NCBI RefSeq assembly: GCF_017571525.1
Contig: NZ_JAGETY010000003.1
Location: 124,001 to 188,000, forward strand
DNA: 64,000 nt
DNA from: Hymenobacter sp. BT559
GTDB taxonomy: Bacteria; Bacteroidota; Bacteroidia; Cytophagales; Hymenobacteraceae
Direction of reading: 5' to 3'
Position 1 is the stretch's first letter. Each line of letters starts with the position of its first letter. The translations under genes were made by a program, and so were the position numbers. The notes beneath the pieces were generated by a model, which searched no databases, was not told the DNA's origin, and was given only the letters and a program-made list of their open reading frames with translations. Positions 1-7,745 of this stretch are shown here, in pieces.

Positions 1-2
1 AT

Positions 3-281
3 AACGCGGGCTCGGTCTTCATGGGCCACCTCACGCCCGAAGCGGTGGGTGACTACGCCTCCGGCACCAACCACACGCTGCCCACCGGCGGCTACGCGCG
101 AGCCTATAGCGGCGTATCGCTCGACTCGTTCTATAAAAAAATTACCTTTCAGCAGCTAGCCCCCAATGGCCTGCTGGCCCTGGCCCCGGTAGTAGAGCCC
201 ATGGCCGAGGCCGAGGGCCTGCGCGCCCACGCCCACGCCGTGGCCCTGCGCCGCGAGCACTTAATTGAAAGTAAATCCTGA
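3..281 (+). CDS. hisD: Histidinol dehydrogenase, C-terminal part
   Basis: The reading frame is already open at the window edge, so only the last 92 residues of the enzyme are present. The segment reading [20 protein letters not shown] and then [19 protein letters not shown] is the conserved C-terminal block of HisD, which carries out the last two NAD-dependent oxidations of L-histidinol to histidine. It is the first visible gene of a rightward his operon and is followed 65 bases later by hisC. A palindromic element sits between the two. The call is secure. The N-terminus and the Zn-binding region lie outside the window. Confidence 0.95.
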   Translation, partial: NAGSVFMGHLTPEAVGDYASGTNHTLPTGGYARAYSGVSLDSFYKKITFQQLAPNGLLALAPVVEPMAEAEGLRAHAHAVALRREHLIESKS

Positions 282-285
282 ACCA

Positions 286-326
286 AAAGAACGTCATGCT
301 GCACTGCGTGCAGCATGACGTTCTTT
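286..326. repeat. Short palindromic element between hisD and hisC
   Basis: Two 18-base arms (286-303 and 309-326) are perfect reverse complements around a 5-base loop. The arms contain ACGTCATGC / GCATGACGT, the same ends carried by the longer elements at 55815-55910 and 61288-61383, so I read this as a shortened member of that family. The right arm ends in only three T, so it is a weak terminator candidate. It lies inside an operon, where a hairpin could protect or stop part of the transcript. Confidence 0.8.
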
Positions 327-346
327 AATAGGAAAAGTAATAAGCA

Positions 347-1405
347 ATGTCCTTCGATTTAGATTCTCTCATTCGTCCCAACGTGCGGGTGATGAAGCCG
401 TACTCATCGGCCCGCGATGAGTTTCAGGGCGATGCCCGGGTAATGCTCGACGCCAACGAAAATAGCCTGGGCAGCGCTGGCCCCGCCGAGTTCAACCGCT
501 ACCCCGACCCGCACCAGCACGCCGTGAAGCAGGCCTTGGCCCCGCTCAAAGGTGTGAAGCCCGAGCAGGTATTTCTCAGCAACGGCTCGGATGAGGTGAT
601 TGACCTGTTGGTGCGCCTCGTAGCCCGTCCCGGCCAGGACAGCATCCTGAGCACGCCGCCCACCTTCGGTATGTACGAGGTGGCTGCCGCCCTCAACGAT
701 GTGGCCCTGGAGCGCGTGCCGCTCGATGCCGACTTCCAGCTCAGCGAGGCGGCCATCGCGCAGATTATCGCGTCGAAAGCCAAAATCGTGTTTCTATGCT
801 CGCCCAACAACCCTACCGGCAACCTGCTGCGCCCGGCGGCCATCGAGCAGATTTTGCGCGGCTTCCCGGGCCTGGTGGTAGTAGATGAGGCCTACGCCGA
901 CTTTGCCGACCAGCCCAGCTGGATTACGCGCCTACCCGAGTTCGACAACCTGGTAGTGCTGCAAACATTTTCCAAGGCGTGGGGGCTAGCGGGTATCCGC
1001 CTGGGCATGGCCTTCGGCTCGCCCGAGGTGATGGCCTATCTCAACCGCATCAAAATGCCTTACAACGTATCGGAAAACACGCAGCGCCTGGCACTGGCCG
1101 CGCTCGCCGACACCGGCCGCTTCGAGGCCATGCGCCAAGACTTGCTGCAAGGCCGCGATACGCTGCGAGTTGCCTTGGCCGCGCTGCCTATCGTAGACCA
1201 CATTTTCCCGTCCGACGCCAACTTCCTGCTCACGCGCTTCGTGCCCGACGCGGGCGCGGTGTACCAGCACCTGCTCAACCAGGGTATTGTAGTGCGCCGG
1301 CCCAGCCAGGCCGCCTGCGCCGGCACCCTGCGCCTGACCGTCGGCTCGGCCGCCGAGAACGACGCGCTGGTCGCCGCGTTGCGGGAATTTTCACCGGCAG
1401 GCTAG
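347..1405 (+). CDS. hisC: Histidinol-phosphate aminotransferase
   Basis: This is a 352-residue fold-type I PLP enzyme that transaminates imidazole acetol-phosphate to histidinol phosphate. DANEN at 35-39 and CSPNNPTG at 151-158 are the family hallmarks. D180 in VVVDEAYADF contacts the PLP ring nitrogen, K210 in TFSKAWGLAGIRLG forms the Schiff base, and R218 and R329 are positioned to bind phosphate and substrate. Length is normal for the family. It lies between hisD and hisB in the operon order usual for Bacteroidota. A cytoplasmic enzyme, with nothing odd in the sequence. Confidence 0.97.
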   Translation: MSFDLDSLIRPNVRVMKPYSSARDEFQGDARVMLDANENSLGSAGPAEFNRYPDPHQHAVKQALAPLKGVKPEQVFLSNGSDEVIDLLVRLVARPGQDSILSTPPTFGMYEVAAALNDVALERVPLDADFQLSEAAIAQIIASKAKIVFLCSPNNPTGNLLRPAAIEQILRGFPGLVVVDEAYADFADQPSWITRLPEFDNLVVLQTFSKAWGLAGIRLGMAFGSPEVMAYLNRIKMPYNVSENTQRLALAALADTGRFEAMRQDLLQGRDTLRVALAALPIVDHIFPSDANFLLTRFVPDAGAVYQHLLNQGIVVRRPSQAACAGTLRLTVGSAAENDALVAALREFSPAG

Positions 1406-1502
1406 CTATTCCTATAAAAGCAGACACTCTTCCGCGCTTGCATAGCCAGCCCGCTGTAGGGGGGCGTATCCGTTAAAACTGTTAAATCCGTTTGAATCTG
1501 CG

Positions 1503-2606
1503 ATGAAAAAGGTATTATTCATTGACCGCGACGGCACCATCCTCATCGAGCCGCCGACTGACTACCAGATTGATGCCTGGCATAAATTCGATTTCGTGCC
1601 CGGCGCCATCACGGCCCTGTCTCAGCTAGCCCGCGACGGCGAGTACGAACTCGTCATGGTCACCAACCAGGATGGCCTCGGCACCGACAGCTACCCCGAG
1701 GCTACCTTCTGGCCCTACCAGCAAAAAATGCTGGACATTCTGAAAGGGGAGGGGGTCGAGTTCAGCGAGATTCTCATCGACCGCAGCTTTGCCCACGACC
1801 CGGCCCCGACGCGCAAGCCCGGCACCGCCTTGCTCACGCGCTACCTCGACCCGGCTAGCGGCTACGACCTCAAGCACTCCTACGTGATTGGCGACCGCCT
1901 CACCGATGTGCAACTGGCCGAGAACCTGGGCTGCCAGGCCATCTTGCTGCACGCCGACGCCGACGAGCGCGCCGCCCTCAGCACCACCGACTGGGCCCGG
2001 GTGTACGAGCACCTGCGCCGCCCGCCGCGCAAAGCCCACGTGATGCGCAACACCAACGAGACGCGCATCGAGATTATCCTCAACCTCGACGGCACCGGCC
2101 ACACCGATTGCCAGACCGGGCTAGGGTTCTTCGACCACATGCTCGACCAACTGGGTAAGCACAGTGGCTGCGACCTCTACGTGCGCACCCACGGCGACCT
2201 GCACATTGACGAGCACCACACGGTAGAAGATACGGCCATCGCCATCGGCGCCGCCTACAACGAAGCCCTTGGTGACAAGCGTGGCGTAAACCGCTACGGC
2301 TTCCTGCTGCCTATGGACGACGCGCTAGCCCAGGCGGCCATCGACTTCTCGGGCCGGCCCTGGCTGGTGTGGGCTGCTGACTTCAAGCGCGAGCGGGTAG
2401 GCGATGTGCCGACCGAGCTGTTTTACCATTTCTTCAAAAGCTTCTCCGACGCGGCTCGCTGCAACCTCAACATCAAATGCGAGGGCGACAACGAGCACCA
2501 CAAAATCGAGGCGATATTCAAGGCCGTGGCCAAGTCCATCAAGATGGCATTGGTGCGAGACCCCGCCGGGCAGCACGTGATTCCCAGCACGAAAGGGATT
2601 CTGTAA
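1503..2606 (+). CDS. hisB: Bifunctional histidinol-phosphatase / imidazoleglycerol-phosphate dehydratase
   Basis: Residues 1-170 are a HAD phosphatase: D8-R-D10-G-T, T54, K105 and D131/D135 form the four HAD motifs. Residues about 185-367 are the imidazoleglycerol-phosphate dehydratase, with the metal-binding DEHH at 236-239 and EHHK at 331-334. The fusion performs steps six and eight of histidine synthesis. The Cys-rich zinc loop of the E. coli phosphatase domain is replaced here by a loop with no cysteine (residues 91-106, ending TRKPG). The gene starts 97 bases after hisC. The intervening DNA shows no clear promoter. Confidence 0.97.
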   Translation: MKKVLFIDRDGTILIEPPTDYQIDAWHKFDFVPGAITALSQLARDGEYELVMVTNQDGLGTDSYPEATFWPYQQKMLDILKGEGVEFSEILIDRSFAHDPAPTRKPGTALLTRYLDPASGYDLKHSYVIGDRLTDVQLAENLGCQAILLHADADERAALSTTDWARVYEHLRRPPRKAHVMRNTNETRIEIILNLDGTGHTDCQTGLGFFDHMLDQLGKHSGCDLYVRTHGDLHIDEHHTVEDTAIAIGAAYNEALGDKRGVNRYGFLLPMDDALAQAAIDFSGRPWLVWAADFKRERVGDVPTELFYHFFKSFSDAARCNLNIKCEGDNEHHKIEAIFKAVAKSIKMALVRDPAGQHVIPSTKGIL

Positions 2607-2645
2607 ATCGTATTTATCATTTGGGTAAACTTAGGTAAGTTTTTC

Positions 2646-2665
2646 ATTTAACCAAATGTTTTAAG
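2646..2665 (+). promoter_or_regulatory. Leader repeat immediately before hisH
   Basis: The 20 bases ATTTAACCAAATGTTTTAAG abut the hisH ATG. An almost identical 19-base stretch, differing by one C, lies at 3351-3369 just upstream of hisA. Both are A+T-rich islands in GC-rich DNA. They may be translation-enhancing leaders, an operator or RNA-binding site, or the trace of a small duplication. Confidence 0.5.
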
Positions 2666-3349
2666 ATGAATATCGCCGTTATTGACTACCAGGGCGGCAA
2701 CGTGCAGTCGGTGCTTTTTGCCTTGGAGCGGCTGGGCATGAATGCCACGCTCACCTCGGACCCCGACGTAATTCGCGGGGCCGACCGGGTACTGTTTCCG
2801 GGCGAGGGTGAGGCGAGCTCGGCTATGCGGGCGCTGCGCGCCGCCGGCCTCGATAAGGTGCTGCCCACGCTCACGCAGCCCTTCCTGGGGATTTGCCTGG
2901 GTATGCAGTTGCTGGGCCGCCACAGCCAGGAGGGCCCGGCCGGCGGTACCGAACTGCTCGGGATGCTGCCCTTCGACGTAGTTCGGTTCACCCCGCCCGA
3001 CGCTGCCCACAAGGTGCCCCACATGGGCTGGAATAATCTCCACGACTTGCAAACGCCGCTTTTCGCGGGGCTAGGGTCTGCGGGCGAGTTGAACCCCCAG
3101 TCGGACTCGAATCAAGCCCCGGTAGCTCCGTCGCTGCTGCCTACGGCGGCTGACTACGTGTACTTCGTGCACAGCTACTACGCGCCGGTGGGCGACTACA
3201 CCATTGCCCAAGCCAGCTACCCGGCCGAGGTGCCATTCAGCGCCGGCGTGCGCTACCGTAATTTCTACGGCGTGCAGTTTCACGTGGAGAAGAGTGGCCC
3301 CGTAGGCGAGCAAATTCTGAAGAATTTCCTGACCGCCGACCTTGCCTAG
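2666..3349 (+). CDS. hisH: Imidazole glycerol phosphate synthase glutaminase subunit
   Basis: A 227-residue class I glutamine amidotransferase that supplies ammonia to HisF. The nucleophile is C77 in FLGICLGMQLLG, completed by H206 and E208 in YGVQFHVEKSGP. The oxyanion-region PGEGE follows residue 44. Compared with the usual length of about 200 residues there is an insert at roughly 138-160, hydrophilic and rich in Pro, Ser and Gln, between the body and the ADYVYFVHSYY strand. The gene follows hisB by 59 bases and precedes hisA. Its partner HisF is encoded three genes downstream. Confidence 0.96.
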   Translation: MNIAVIDYQGGNVQSVLFALERLGMNATLTSDPDVIRGADRVLFPGEGEASSAMRALRAAGLDKVLPTLTQPFLGICLGMQLLGRHSQEGPAGGTELLGMLPFDVVRFTPPDAAHKVPHMGWNNLHDLQTPLFAGLGSAGELNPQSDSNQAPVAPSLLPTAADYVYFVHSYYAPVGDYTIAQASYPAEVPFSAGVRYRNFYGVQFHVEKSGPVGEQILKNFLTADLA

Positions 3350-3350
3350 T

Positions 3351-3369
3351 ATTTAACAAATGTTTTAAG
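3351..3369 (+). promoter_or_regulatory. Second copy of the his leader repeat, before hisA
   Basis: ATTTAACAAATGTTTTAAG begins just after the hisH stop codon. In the first copy the repeat is followed directly by the hisH ATG. Here it is followed by T and an ATG at 3371 that is out of frame with hisA, whose own ATG is at 3405. The arrangement suggests a copied translation-initiation region or a binding site in the mRNA. Confidence 0.5.
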
Positions 3370-3370
3370 T

Positions 3371-3427
3371 ATGTCGGATTCGTCGACGTACTTGTATTGC
3401 TCAAATGGATATAATACCCGCTATTGA
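3371..3427 (+). CDS. Possible 18-residue leader ORF overlapping hisA start
   Basis: An ATG right behind the leader repeat opens an 18-codon frame, MSDSSTYLYCSNGYNTRY, which ends in TGA 23 bases inside hisA in another frame. Termination there could couple translation to the hisA start. It has no histidine run, so it is not a classical his attenuator peptide. It may simply be chance, and I give it low confidence. Confidence 0.2.
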   Translation: MSDSSTYLYCSNGYNTRY

Positions 3428-4133
3428 CCTTATCAACGGTTCGTGCGTGCGCCTGACTGGCGGCGACTTCGCCCGTCAAACTACCTACGGTGCCGACCCG
3501 CTGGCGCAAGCCCAGTACTTCGAGCAACTCGGGTCTACCCGCCTGCACCTGGTTGACCTCGACGGCGCCCGGGCCCGCGAGCCGCGCCAGCTGCCGGTGC
3601 TCGAACGCATTGCGCGGCATACCCAGCTGCACATCGACTTTGGGGGCGGTATCCAGACCACGGCTTCCGCCGAGGCAGCCTTTGCGGCCGGGGCGGCACA
3701 GCTCACGGCCGGCAGCATCGCGGCCCGCGAGCCGGCGTTGGTGGGGGAGTGGCTAGCCCGGTTTGGGGCCGAGCGCATCATCATTGGGGCCGACTTTAAG
3801 GGGGAGTACATTGCTGTGAGCGCCTGGACTGAGCAGTCGGACAAGACTCTGACGGGCTTTATTGGCACCTACTTGGCGGCCGGGGCCACCACCTTTATCT
3901 GCACCGACGTGAGTCGCGACGGCCAGCTCCAGGGCCCCGCCACCGATACCTACACCGCGCTGCGGCAGCAGTTCCCGGCGGCGCGCTTCGTGGCCAGCGG
4001 TGGGGTGACAACGGTAGCCGACGTAGCCGCCATGCGCGAGCTAGGGATGAGTGGGGCCATCATTGGTAAGGCCATCTACGAGGGCACCATTACGGAAGCG
4101 GAGCTGCGCGCCGAACTACGACAAGTATCCTAA
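3405..4133 (+). CDS. hisA: ProFAR isomerase
   Basis: A 242-residue (beta/alpha)8 barrel that carries out the Amadori rearrangement of ProFAR to PRFAR. D8 in MDIIPAIDL and D130 in IIIGADFK are the catalytic pair. The phosphate-binding loops are DFGGGI (78-83) in the first half and VASGGV in the second, and CTDVSRDG carries the conserved strand-6 residues. The start at MDIIPAIDL is the family start. It follows hisH with 55 bases between them, holding the leader repeat and a small out-of-frame ORF. Confidence 0.97.
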   Translation: MDIIPAIDLINGSCVRLTGGDFARQTTYGADPLAQAQYFEQLGSTRLHLVDLDGARAREPRQLPVLERIARHTQLHIDFGGGIQTTASAEAAFAAGAAQLTAGSIAAREPALVGEWLARFGAERIIIGADFKGEYIAVSAWTEQSDKTLTGFIGTYLAAGATTFICTDVSRDGQLQGPATDTYTALRQQFPAARFVASGGVTTVADVAAMRELGMSGAIIGKAIYEGTITEAELRAELRQVS

Positions 4134-4156
4134 CAATGCCCTGGACCTGAAACGCT

Positions 4157-4783
4157 ATGCTGGATAAGCTGCAGCCCGGCCGGGCGCTACGGATGCTCGC
4201 CGCCCTATTTCCGCCCGTTGCGGAAAGTGACTTCCAAGCGGTGTTGGCTATCCTGCCCGTGGATATGGCGGAGCAATTGTCGGTTAAGGGACAAAATGTC
4301 CGCTTGATTACCATTGCCTGGCGGGGTAGTTCGTTAGTATTGCCTTACCGGGTATACTTACCTGAGCCGGCCACCGAACAAGTATCGGGCCTGACCAGTG
4401 GGCAGCGGCAGGTGTTACATTGTCTCTATTTACGGCACCACAACGGGTATGTGCGGCAACGCCACCTAGAGGCGTTGTTTGCACTCGGGGCTGGTGAGCC
4501 GGCTGATTTTACGACTCCCTTCACCTTTAGTCTGCTAGGGGAGTACGTGCAGGAAATTCTGGAGGTGTTGACGCAACACTTAACGCCCGCCCTGGAAGCC
4601 AGCTACGTGCAGTTGATTCGTGAAAACCCTTTATACTGGCAGCAAACCCAGGGGCGGGTGGCCAGTTATTGGGATTGCTACTATCGAATTCGTAAGCGCG
4701 GCGCGCCACGTTTCCGGCACTACGTAGGGGCTCGCCTGCTGGCCCGACTGCAACAAGCCTGCCGACTGGCCGCCGAAAAGTAA
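4157..4783 (+). CDS. Unknown 208-residue protein inside the his operon
   Basis: I do not recognise the family. The product is soluble, with no signal peptide or membrane segment. Residues 1-80 are mixed alpha/beta, 85-115 (LTSGQRQVLHCLYLRHHNGY, then VRQRHLEALFAL) look helical and could form a helix-turn-helix or helical bundle, and the C-terminus (about 165-208, YWDCYYRIRKRGAPRFRHYV) is strongly basic and aromatic, as in nucleic-acid-binding tails. It starts 24 bases after hisA and ends 29 bases before the HAD gene, so it is almost certainly cotranscribed. Its content of TTA/TTG leucine codons and A+T is higher than in the his genes, hinting at later insertion. A regulator of the operon is possible but unproven. 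Confidence 0.7.
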   Translation: MLDKLQPGRALRMLAALFPPVAESDFQAVLAILPVDMAEQLSVKGQNVRLITIAWRGSSLVLPYRVYLPEPATEQVSGLTSGQRQVLHCLYLRHHNGYVRQRHLEALFALGAGEPADFTTPFTFSLLGEYVQEILEVLTQHLTPALEASYVQLIRENPLYWQQTQGRVASYWDCYYRIRKRGAPRFRHYVGARLLARLQQACRLAAEK

Positions 4784-4811
4784 CGCGGAGCCTTGTTTTT
4801 ATTCCTTATCG

Positions 4812-5543
4812 ATGCCCTCTGCCCCGACTATTACCACCATCCTCTTCGACCTGGACGACACCTTGTTCGACCACGCGGGTACGGCCCGGGCTGCACTAGC
4901 CGCTACGGCGGCTCGCCGGCCTACGCTGCAGGGGGTGCCGGTCGAGACCCTCTACCAGCACTACAGCGAGCTGCTCGAAGAGGTGCACCCGCTAGTAATG
5001 ACGGGCCGTATCTCGTACCTGGAGGCCCGCCAGCAGCGGTTTGCGCGCCTGCTGGCGCCCTACGAGCCCACGCCCACTGCGGCCGAAGTAGCCCAGCTGG
5101 CCGAGCAGCACTACGGACACTATCAACAGTTGCGGCGGCCGGTGCCCGGCGCGCTAGCCCTGCTCCAGGCCCTGAAGCCCGCGTATAAGATTGGCATTAT
5201 CACCAACAACCGCACGGCCGAGCAGCAGGAAAAGCTACGGCACCTGGGCATGAGCCACCTGGTGGATGCCCTCATTACCTCCGAAGACGTGGGCGTGCTC
5301 AAGCCCGACCCCGCCATTTATGTGCAAGCGTTGCAGCGGCTAGGGGCCACGCCCGCCGAAACGGTGATGGTGGGCGATAACTGGCAGGCTGACGTAGTAG
5401 GGGCCCTGGCCGCGGGTATCCGCCCGGTGTGGCTGAACCGCCTGGGGGTGGCCCGGCCGCAGCCTCAGGTAGCCGAGCTGGTTTCCCTAGAGCCGCTAGG
5501 GTCCGTTTATCAAGTAATTACGGAGGCCGGTTATCCCCAGTAG
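4812..5543 (+). CDS. HAD-superfamily phosphatase, YjjG/nucleotidase-like
   Basis: A 243-residue HAD subfamily I hydrolase. Motif I is ILFDLDDTLFD with nucleophile D13 and general acid D15. Motif II is IITNN, motif III the lysine in GVLKPDPAIY, and motif IV GDNWQADV. An alpha-helical C1 cap lies between motifs I and II (about residues 20-105). This pattern matches YjjG-type house-cleaning nucleotidases and phosphoglycolate-like phosphatases, and the substrate cannot be fixed from sequence. HisB already carries a histidinol phosphatase, so this gene is not needed for the pathway. It sits between the unknown gene and hisF and is read in the same direction. Confidence 0.88.
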   Translation: MPSAPTITTILFDLDDTLFDHAGTARAALAATAARRPTLQGVPVETLYQHYSELLEEVHPLVMTGRISYLEARQQRFARLLAPYEPTPTAAEVAQLAEQHYGHYQQLRRPVPGALALLQALKPAYKIGIITNNRTAEQQEKLRHLGMSHLVDALITSEDVGVLKPDPAIYVQALQRLGATPAETVMVGDNWQADVVGALAAGIRPVWLNRLGVARPQPQVAELVSLEPLGSVYQVITEAGYPQ

Positions 5544-5620
5544 TGGAAGTCTATGCCCCCCTGGGTGCCCCGACCAGTAGTATTGCCGGTACCTTCGAAG
5601 AAGTTTAACACTAGAAAACT

Positions 5621-6406
5621 ATGCTCACCAAACGCCTCATTGCCTGCCTCGACGTGCAGAACGGCCGCACCGTGAAAGGTACCAACTTCGTGAATCTGCG
5701 CGACGCCGGCGACCCCGTGGCGCTGGCCGCGCGCTACGCCCTGGAGGGCATCGACGAGCTGGTACTGCTCGACATCACGGCCACCGTCGAAAAGCGCCGC
5801 ACCCTCATTGAGCTGGTGCGCAACGTGGCCCGCGAAGTCAACATCCCCTTCACCGTGGGCGGCGGCATCGGGGCCGTGGCCGATGTGGAGGCCTTGCTGC
5901 TAAGCGGCGCCGACAAGGTCAGCCTCAACTCCTCGGTCCTGCGTGAGCCCGGTCTTATCGACGAGCTGGCCCAGCGCTTCGGCTCGCAGGCCATTGTGGT
6001 GGCCGTCGATGCCCGCCAAACCAACGAAGCCGCCGCTAGCCCTGCCGATGAAGCCTGGGAAGTCTTTACCCACGGCGGCCGCCGCCCGGCGGGCCGCGAG
6101 GCCATTGCCTGGTGCCGCGAGGCCGCCGAGCGCGGCGCGGGCGAAATACTCCTCACCAGCATGAGCCACGACGGTACCCGCGACGGCTATGCCCTGGGCC
6201 TGACCAGTGCCGTGTCGGCGGCCGTGGGGGTGCCTGTCATTGCCTCGGGTGGGGCCGGAGCGGCGCCGCACTTCCGCGATGTCCTGCAACCTGGCGTAGC
6301 TGATGCGGCGCTCGCGGCCAGCGTCTTTCACTTTGGCGACTTGTCGGTGGCGGGCCTCAAAAACTACCTATTAGCCGAAGGCGTGACCATGCGTCCGGTA
6401 GGGTAG
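5621..6406 (+). CDS. hisF: Imidazole glycerol phosphate synthase cyclase subunit
   Basis: A 261-residue (beta/alpha)8 barrel that closes the imidazole ring using ammonia from HisH and releases AICAR to purine synthesis. D11 in LIACLDVQNGRTVKG and D130 in IVVAVDARQ are the catalytic acid/base pair. TVGGGIG and IASGGAG are the two phosphate-binding loops. Length and N-terminus are typical. It is separated from hisH by hisA, the unknown gene and the HAD gene. The HAD gene ends 77 bases upstream. Confidence 0.97.
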   Translation: MLTKRLIACLDVQNGRTVKGTNFVNLRDAGDPVALAARYALEGIDELVLLDITATVEKRRTLIELVRNVAREVNIPFTVGGGIGAVADVEALLLSGADKVSLNSSVLREPGLIDELAQRFGSQAIVVAVDARQTNEAAASPADEAWEVFTHGGRRPAGREAIAWCREAAERGAGEILLTSMSHDGTRDGYALGLTSAVSAAVGVPVIASGGAGAAPHFRDVLQPGVADAALAASVFHFGDLSVAGLKNYLLAEGVTMRPVG

Positions 6407-6464
6407 GGTGCTCGTTTTTTCAACCCGAAAGGGGGCTAGGCCTATTTTTATCTACTAAGTAGCT

Positions 6465-6872
6465 ATGCAACAACAGCTAGCCCATGTCGCCCTGGTGGTG
6501 CGCGACTACGACGAGGCCCTGGCCTTTTATACCCGGCAGCTTGGCTTCGAAGTGGTGGCCGATACGCCCCTGGGCGGCGGCAAGCGCTGGGTGCTGGTAG
6601 CCCCGCCCGGGGGGCAAGGGGGGAGTGCCCTGCTGCTGGCGCAGGCCGATGGTCCCGAGCAGCTAAGCCGCGTGGGCAATCAGACCGGAGGCCGGGTATT
6701 CCTGTTTCTGACCACCGACGATTTCTGGCGCGATTATCACGCCATGCAGGCCCGGGGTGTCCACTTTCACGAAACACCCCGGGAGGAAGCTTACGCCACG
6801 GTGGCTGTGTTTGAGGACCTCTACGGCAACCTCTGGGATTTGCTGCAACCTAAACCCGCCGTAGCCGCTTAG
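6465..6872 (+). CDS. VOC-family (glyoxalase fold) protein
   Basis: A 135-residue protein with the two beta-alpha-beta-beta-beta units of the vicinal oxygen chelate fold. The opening LAHVALVVRDYDEALAFYTR holds H7, the usual first metal ligand, and the end VFEDLYGNLWDLLQP is the conserved GN-W-LLQ closing strand of glyoxalase/bleomycin-resistance-like proteins. Such proteins can be lyases, dioxygenases or binding proteins, and the exact activity cannot be inferred. It is placed between hisF (58 bases upstream) and hisIE (56 bases downstream), so it is probably cotranscribed although it has no known role in histidine synthesis. Confidence 0.88.
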   Translation: MQQQLAHVALVVRDYDEALAFYTRQLGFEVVADTPLGGGKRWVLVAPPGGQGGSALLLAQADGPEQLSRVGNQTGGRVFLFLTTDDFWRDYHAMQARGVHFHETPREEAYATVAVFEDLYGNLWDLLQPKPAVAA

Positions 6873-6928
6873 GCGGTTATACCTTTTACAATGCCTTTAC
6901 GCGGGGCTAGCCCGCCGTTTTCCCTTTT

Positions 6929-7603
6929 ATGCAGATGGAGTTAGATTTTAATAAAATGCCCGACCGGCTTATCCCCGCCGTGGTGCAGGATGCTGCTACC
7001 GGACAGGTGCTTATGCTAGGCTACTTCAATGCCGAGGCCTGGCAGCGCACCCAGGCCGAGGGCCGCGTCACGTTCTTCTCGCGCTCCAAGCAACGCCTCT
7101 GGACCAAGGGCGAAACCAGCGGTAACTTCCTGCAGGTAGTGAGCCTGCACGTAGACTGCGACCAGGACACGGTACTGGTGCTGGCCCGCCCCGATGGCCC
7201 CACCTGCCACCGGGGCACCACCAGCTGCTTCGAGGACGAAGCCCTACCATCCTCGGCACCAGGCGCGTTGCCGGCCCCGGCCATTGGTTTTCTGGCCGAG
7301 CTTGAGCGCCTTATTGAGCGGCGCCACCAGCATCCGGCTGAGGAGCCGGGCTCCTATACGGTGCGGCTCTTTGAAAAAGGTCTGTCCCGGATTGCCCAAA
7401 AAGTAGGGGAGGAGGCCATCGAGACAGTTATCGATGCCATGGCGGGTAATAAAGAGGGGCTAGCCGGCGAGGCGGCCGACCTGCTCTACCATCTGCTGGT
7501 GCTCTTGCGCGTCAGCGGCTCTTCGCTGGATGAGGTGTTGGCAGTGCTGCGGCAGCGGCATCAGGTCATTGGCAGTGGGCAGCGCCGGCCCTTGCCCGAC
7601 TAA
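6929..7603 (+). CDS. hisI: Phosphoribosyl-AMP cyclohydrolase / phosphoribosyl-ATP pyrophosphatase
   Basis: A 224-residue HisIE fusion. Residues 1-105 are the cyclohydrolase: VDCDQDTVL provides the Mg-binding aspartates and the Zn cysteines lie in DCD, CHRG and SCF. Residues about 120-210 are the MazG-like pyrophosphatase with EEAIETVIDA and EAADLLYHLLVLL. A short Pro/Ala linker joins them. The two domains catalyse steps two and three of the pathway. It is the last gene of the operon and is followed within 11 bases by a strong hairpin. ATG at 6935 is an alternative start two codons later. Confidence 0.96.
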   Translation: MQMELDFNKMPDRLIPAVVQDAATGQVLMLGYFNAEAWQRTQAEGRVTFFSRSKQRLWTKGETSGNFLQVVSLHVDCDQDTVLVLARPDGPTCHRGTTSCFEDEALPSSAPGALPAPAIGFLAELERLIERRHQHPAEEPGSYTVRLFEKGLSRIAQKVGEEAIETVIDAMAGNKEGLAGEAADLLYHLLVLLRVSGSSLDEVLAVLRQRHQVIGSGQRRPLPD

Positions 7604-7613
7604 GCTTAAGTGC

Positions 7614-7680
7614 AGTTGACTGCTTAATTAAAACTGCCCCAGCCACTAGTAAAGGGCCGATTTTAATTAAGCAGTCAACT
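7614..7680 (+). terminator. Long hairpin closing the his operon
   Basis: Two perfectly complementary 20-base arms (7614-7633 and 7661-7680) flank a 27-base loop, beginning 11 bases after the hisIE stop. The arms contain TTAATTAA, unlike the GC-rich surroundings. No U-tract follows directly, so it may act as a 3'-end stabiliser or a terminator of unusual form. It also lies at the boundary with the accessory patch to its right. Confidence 0.65.
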
Positions 7681-7745
7681 TAACATAATAATTATATGAA
7701 TTGGTTTTTTGCTGATAACAAGTACTTTAGGTTTTCGCCTTAAAA

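Noticed and set aside
4793..5188. 131-codon frame overlapping the HAD gene in another frame
   Set aside because: Shadow of the HAD gene, which shows all four motifs in its own frame.
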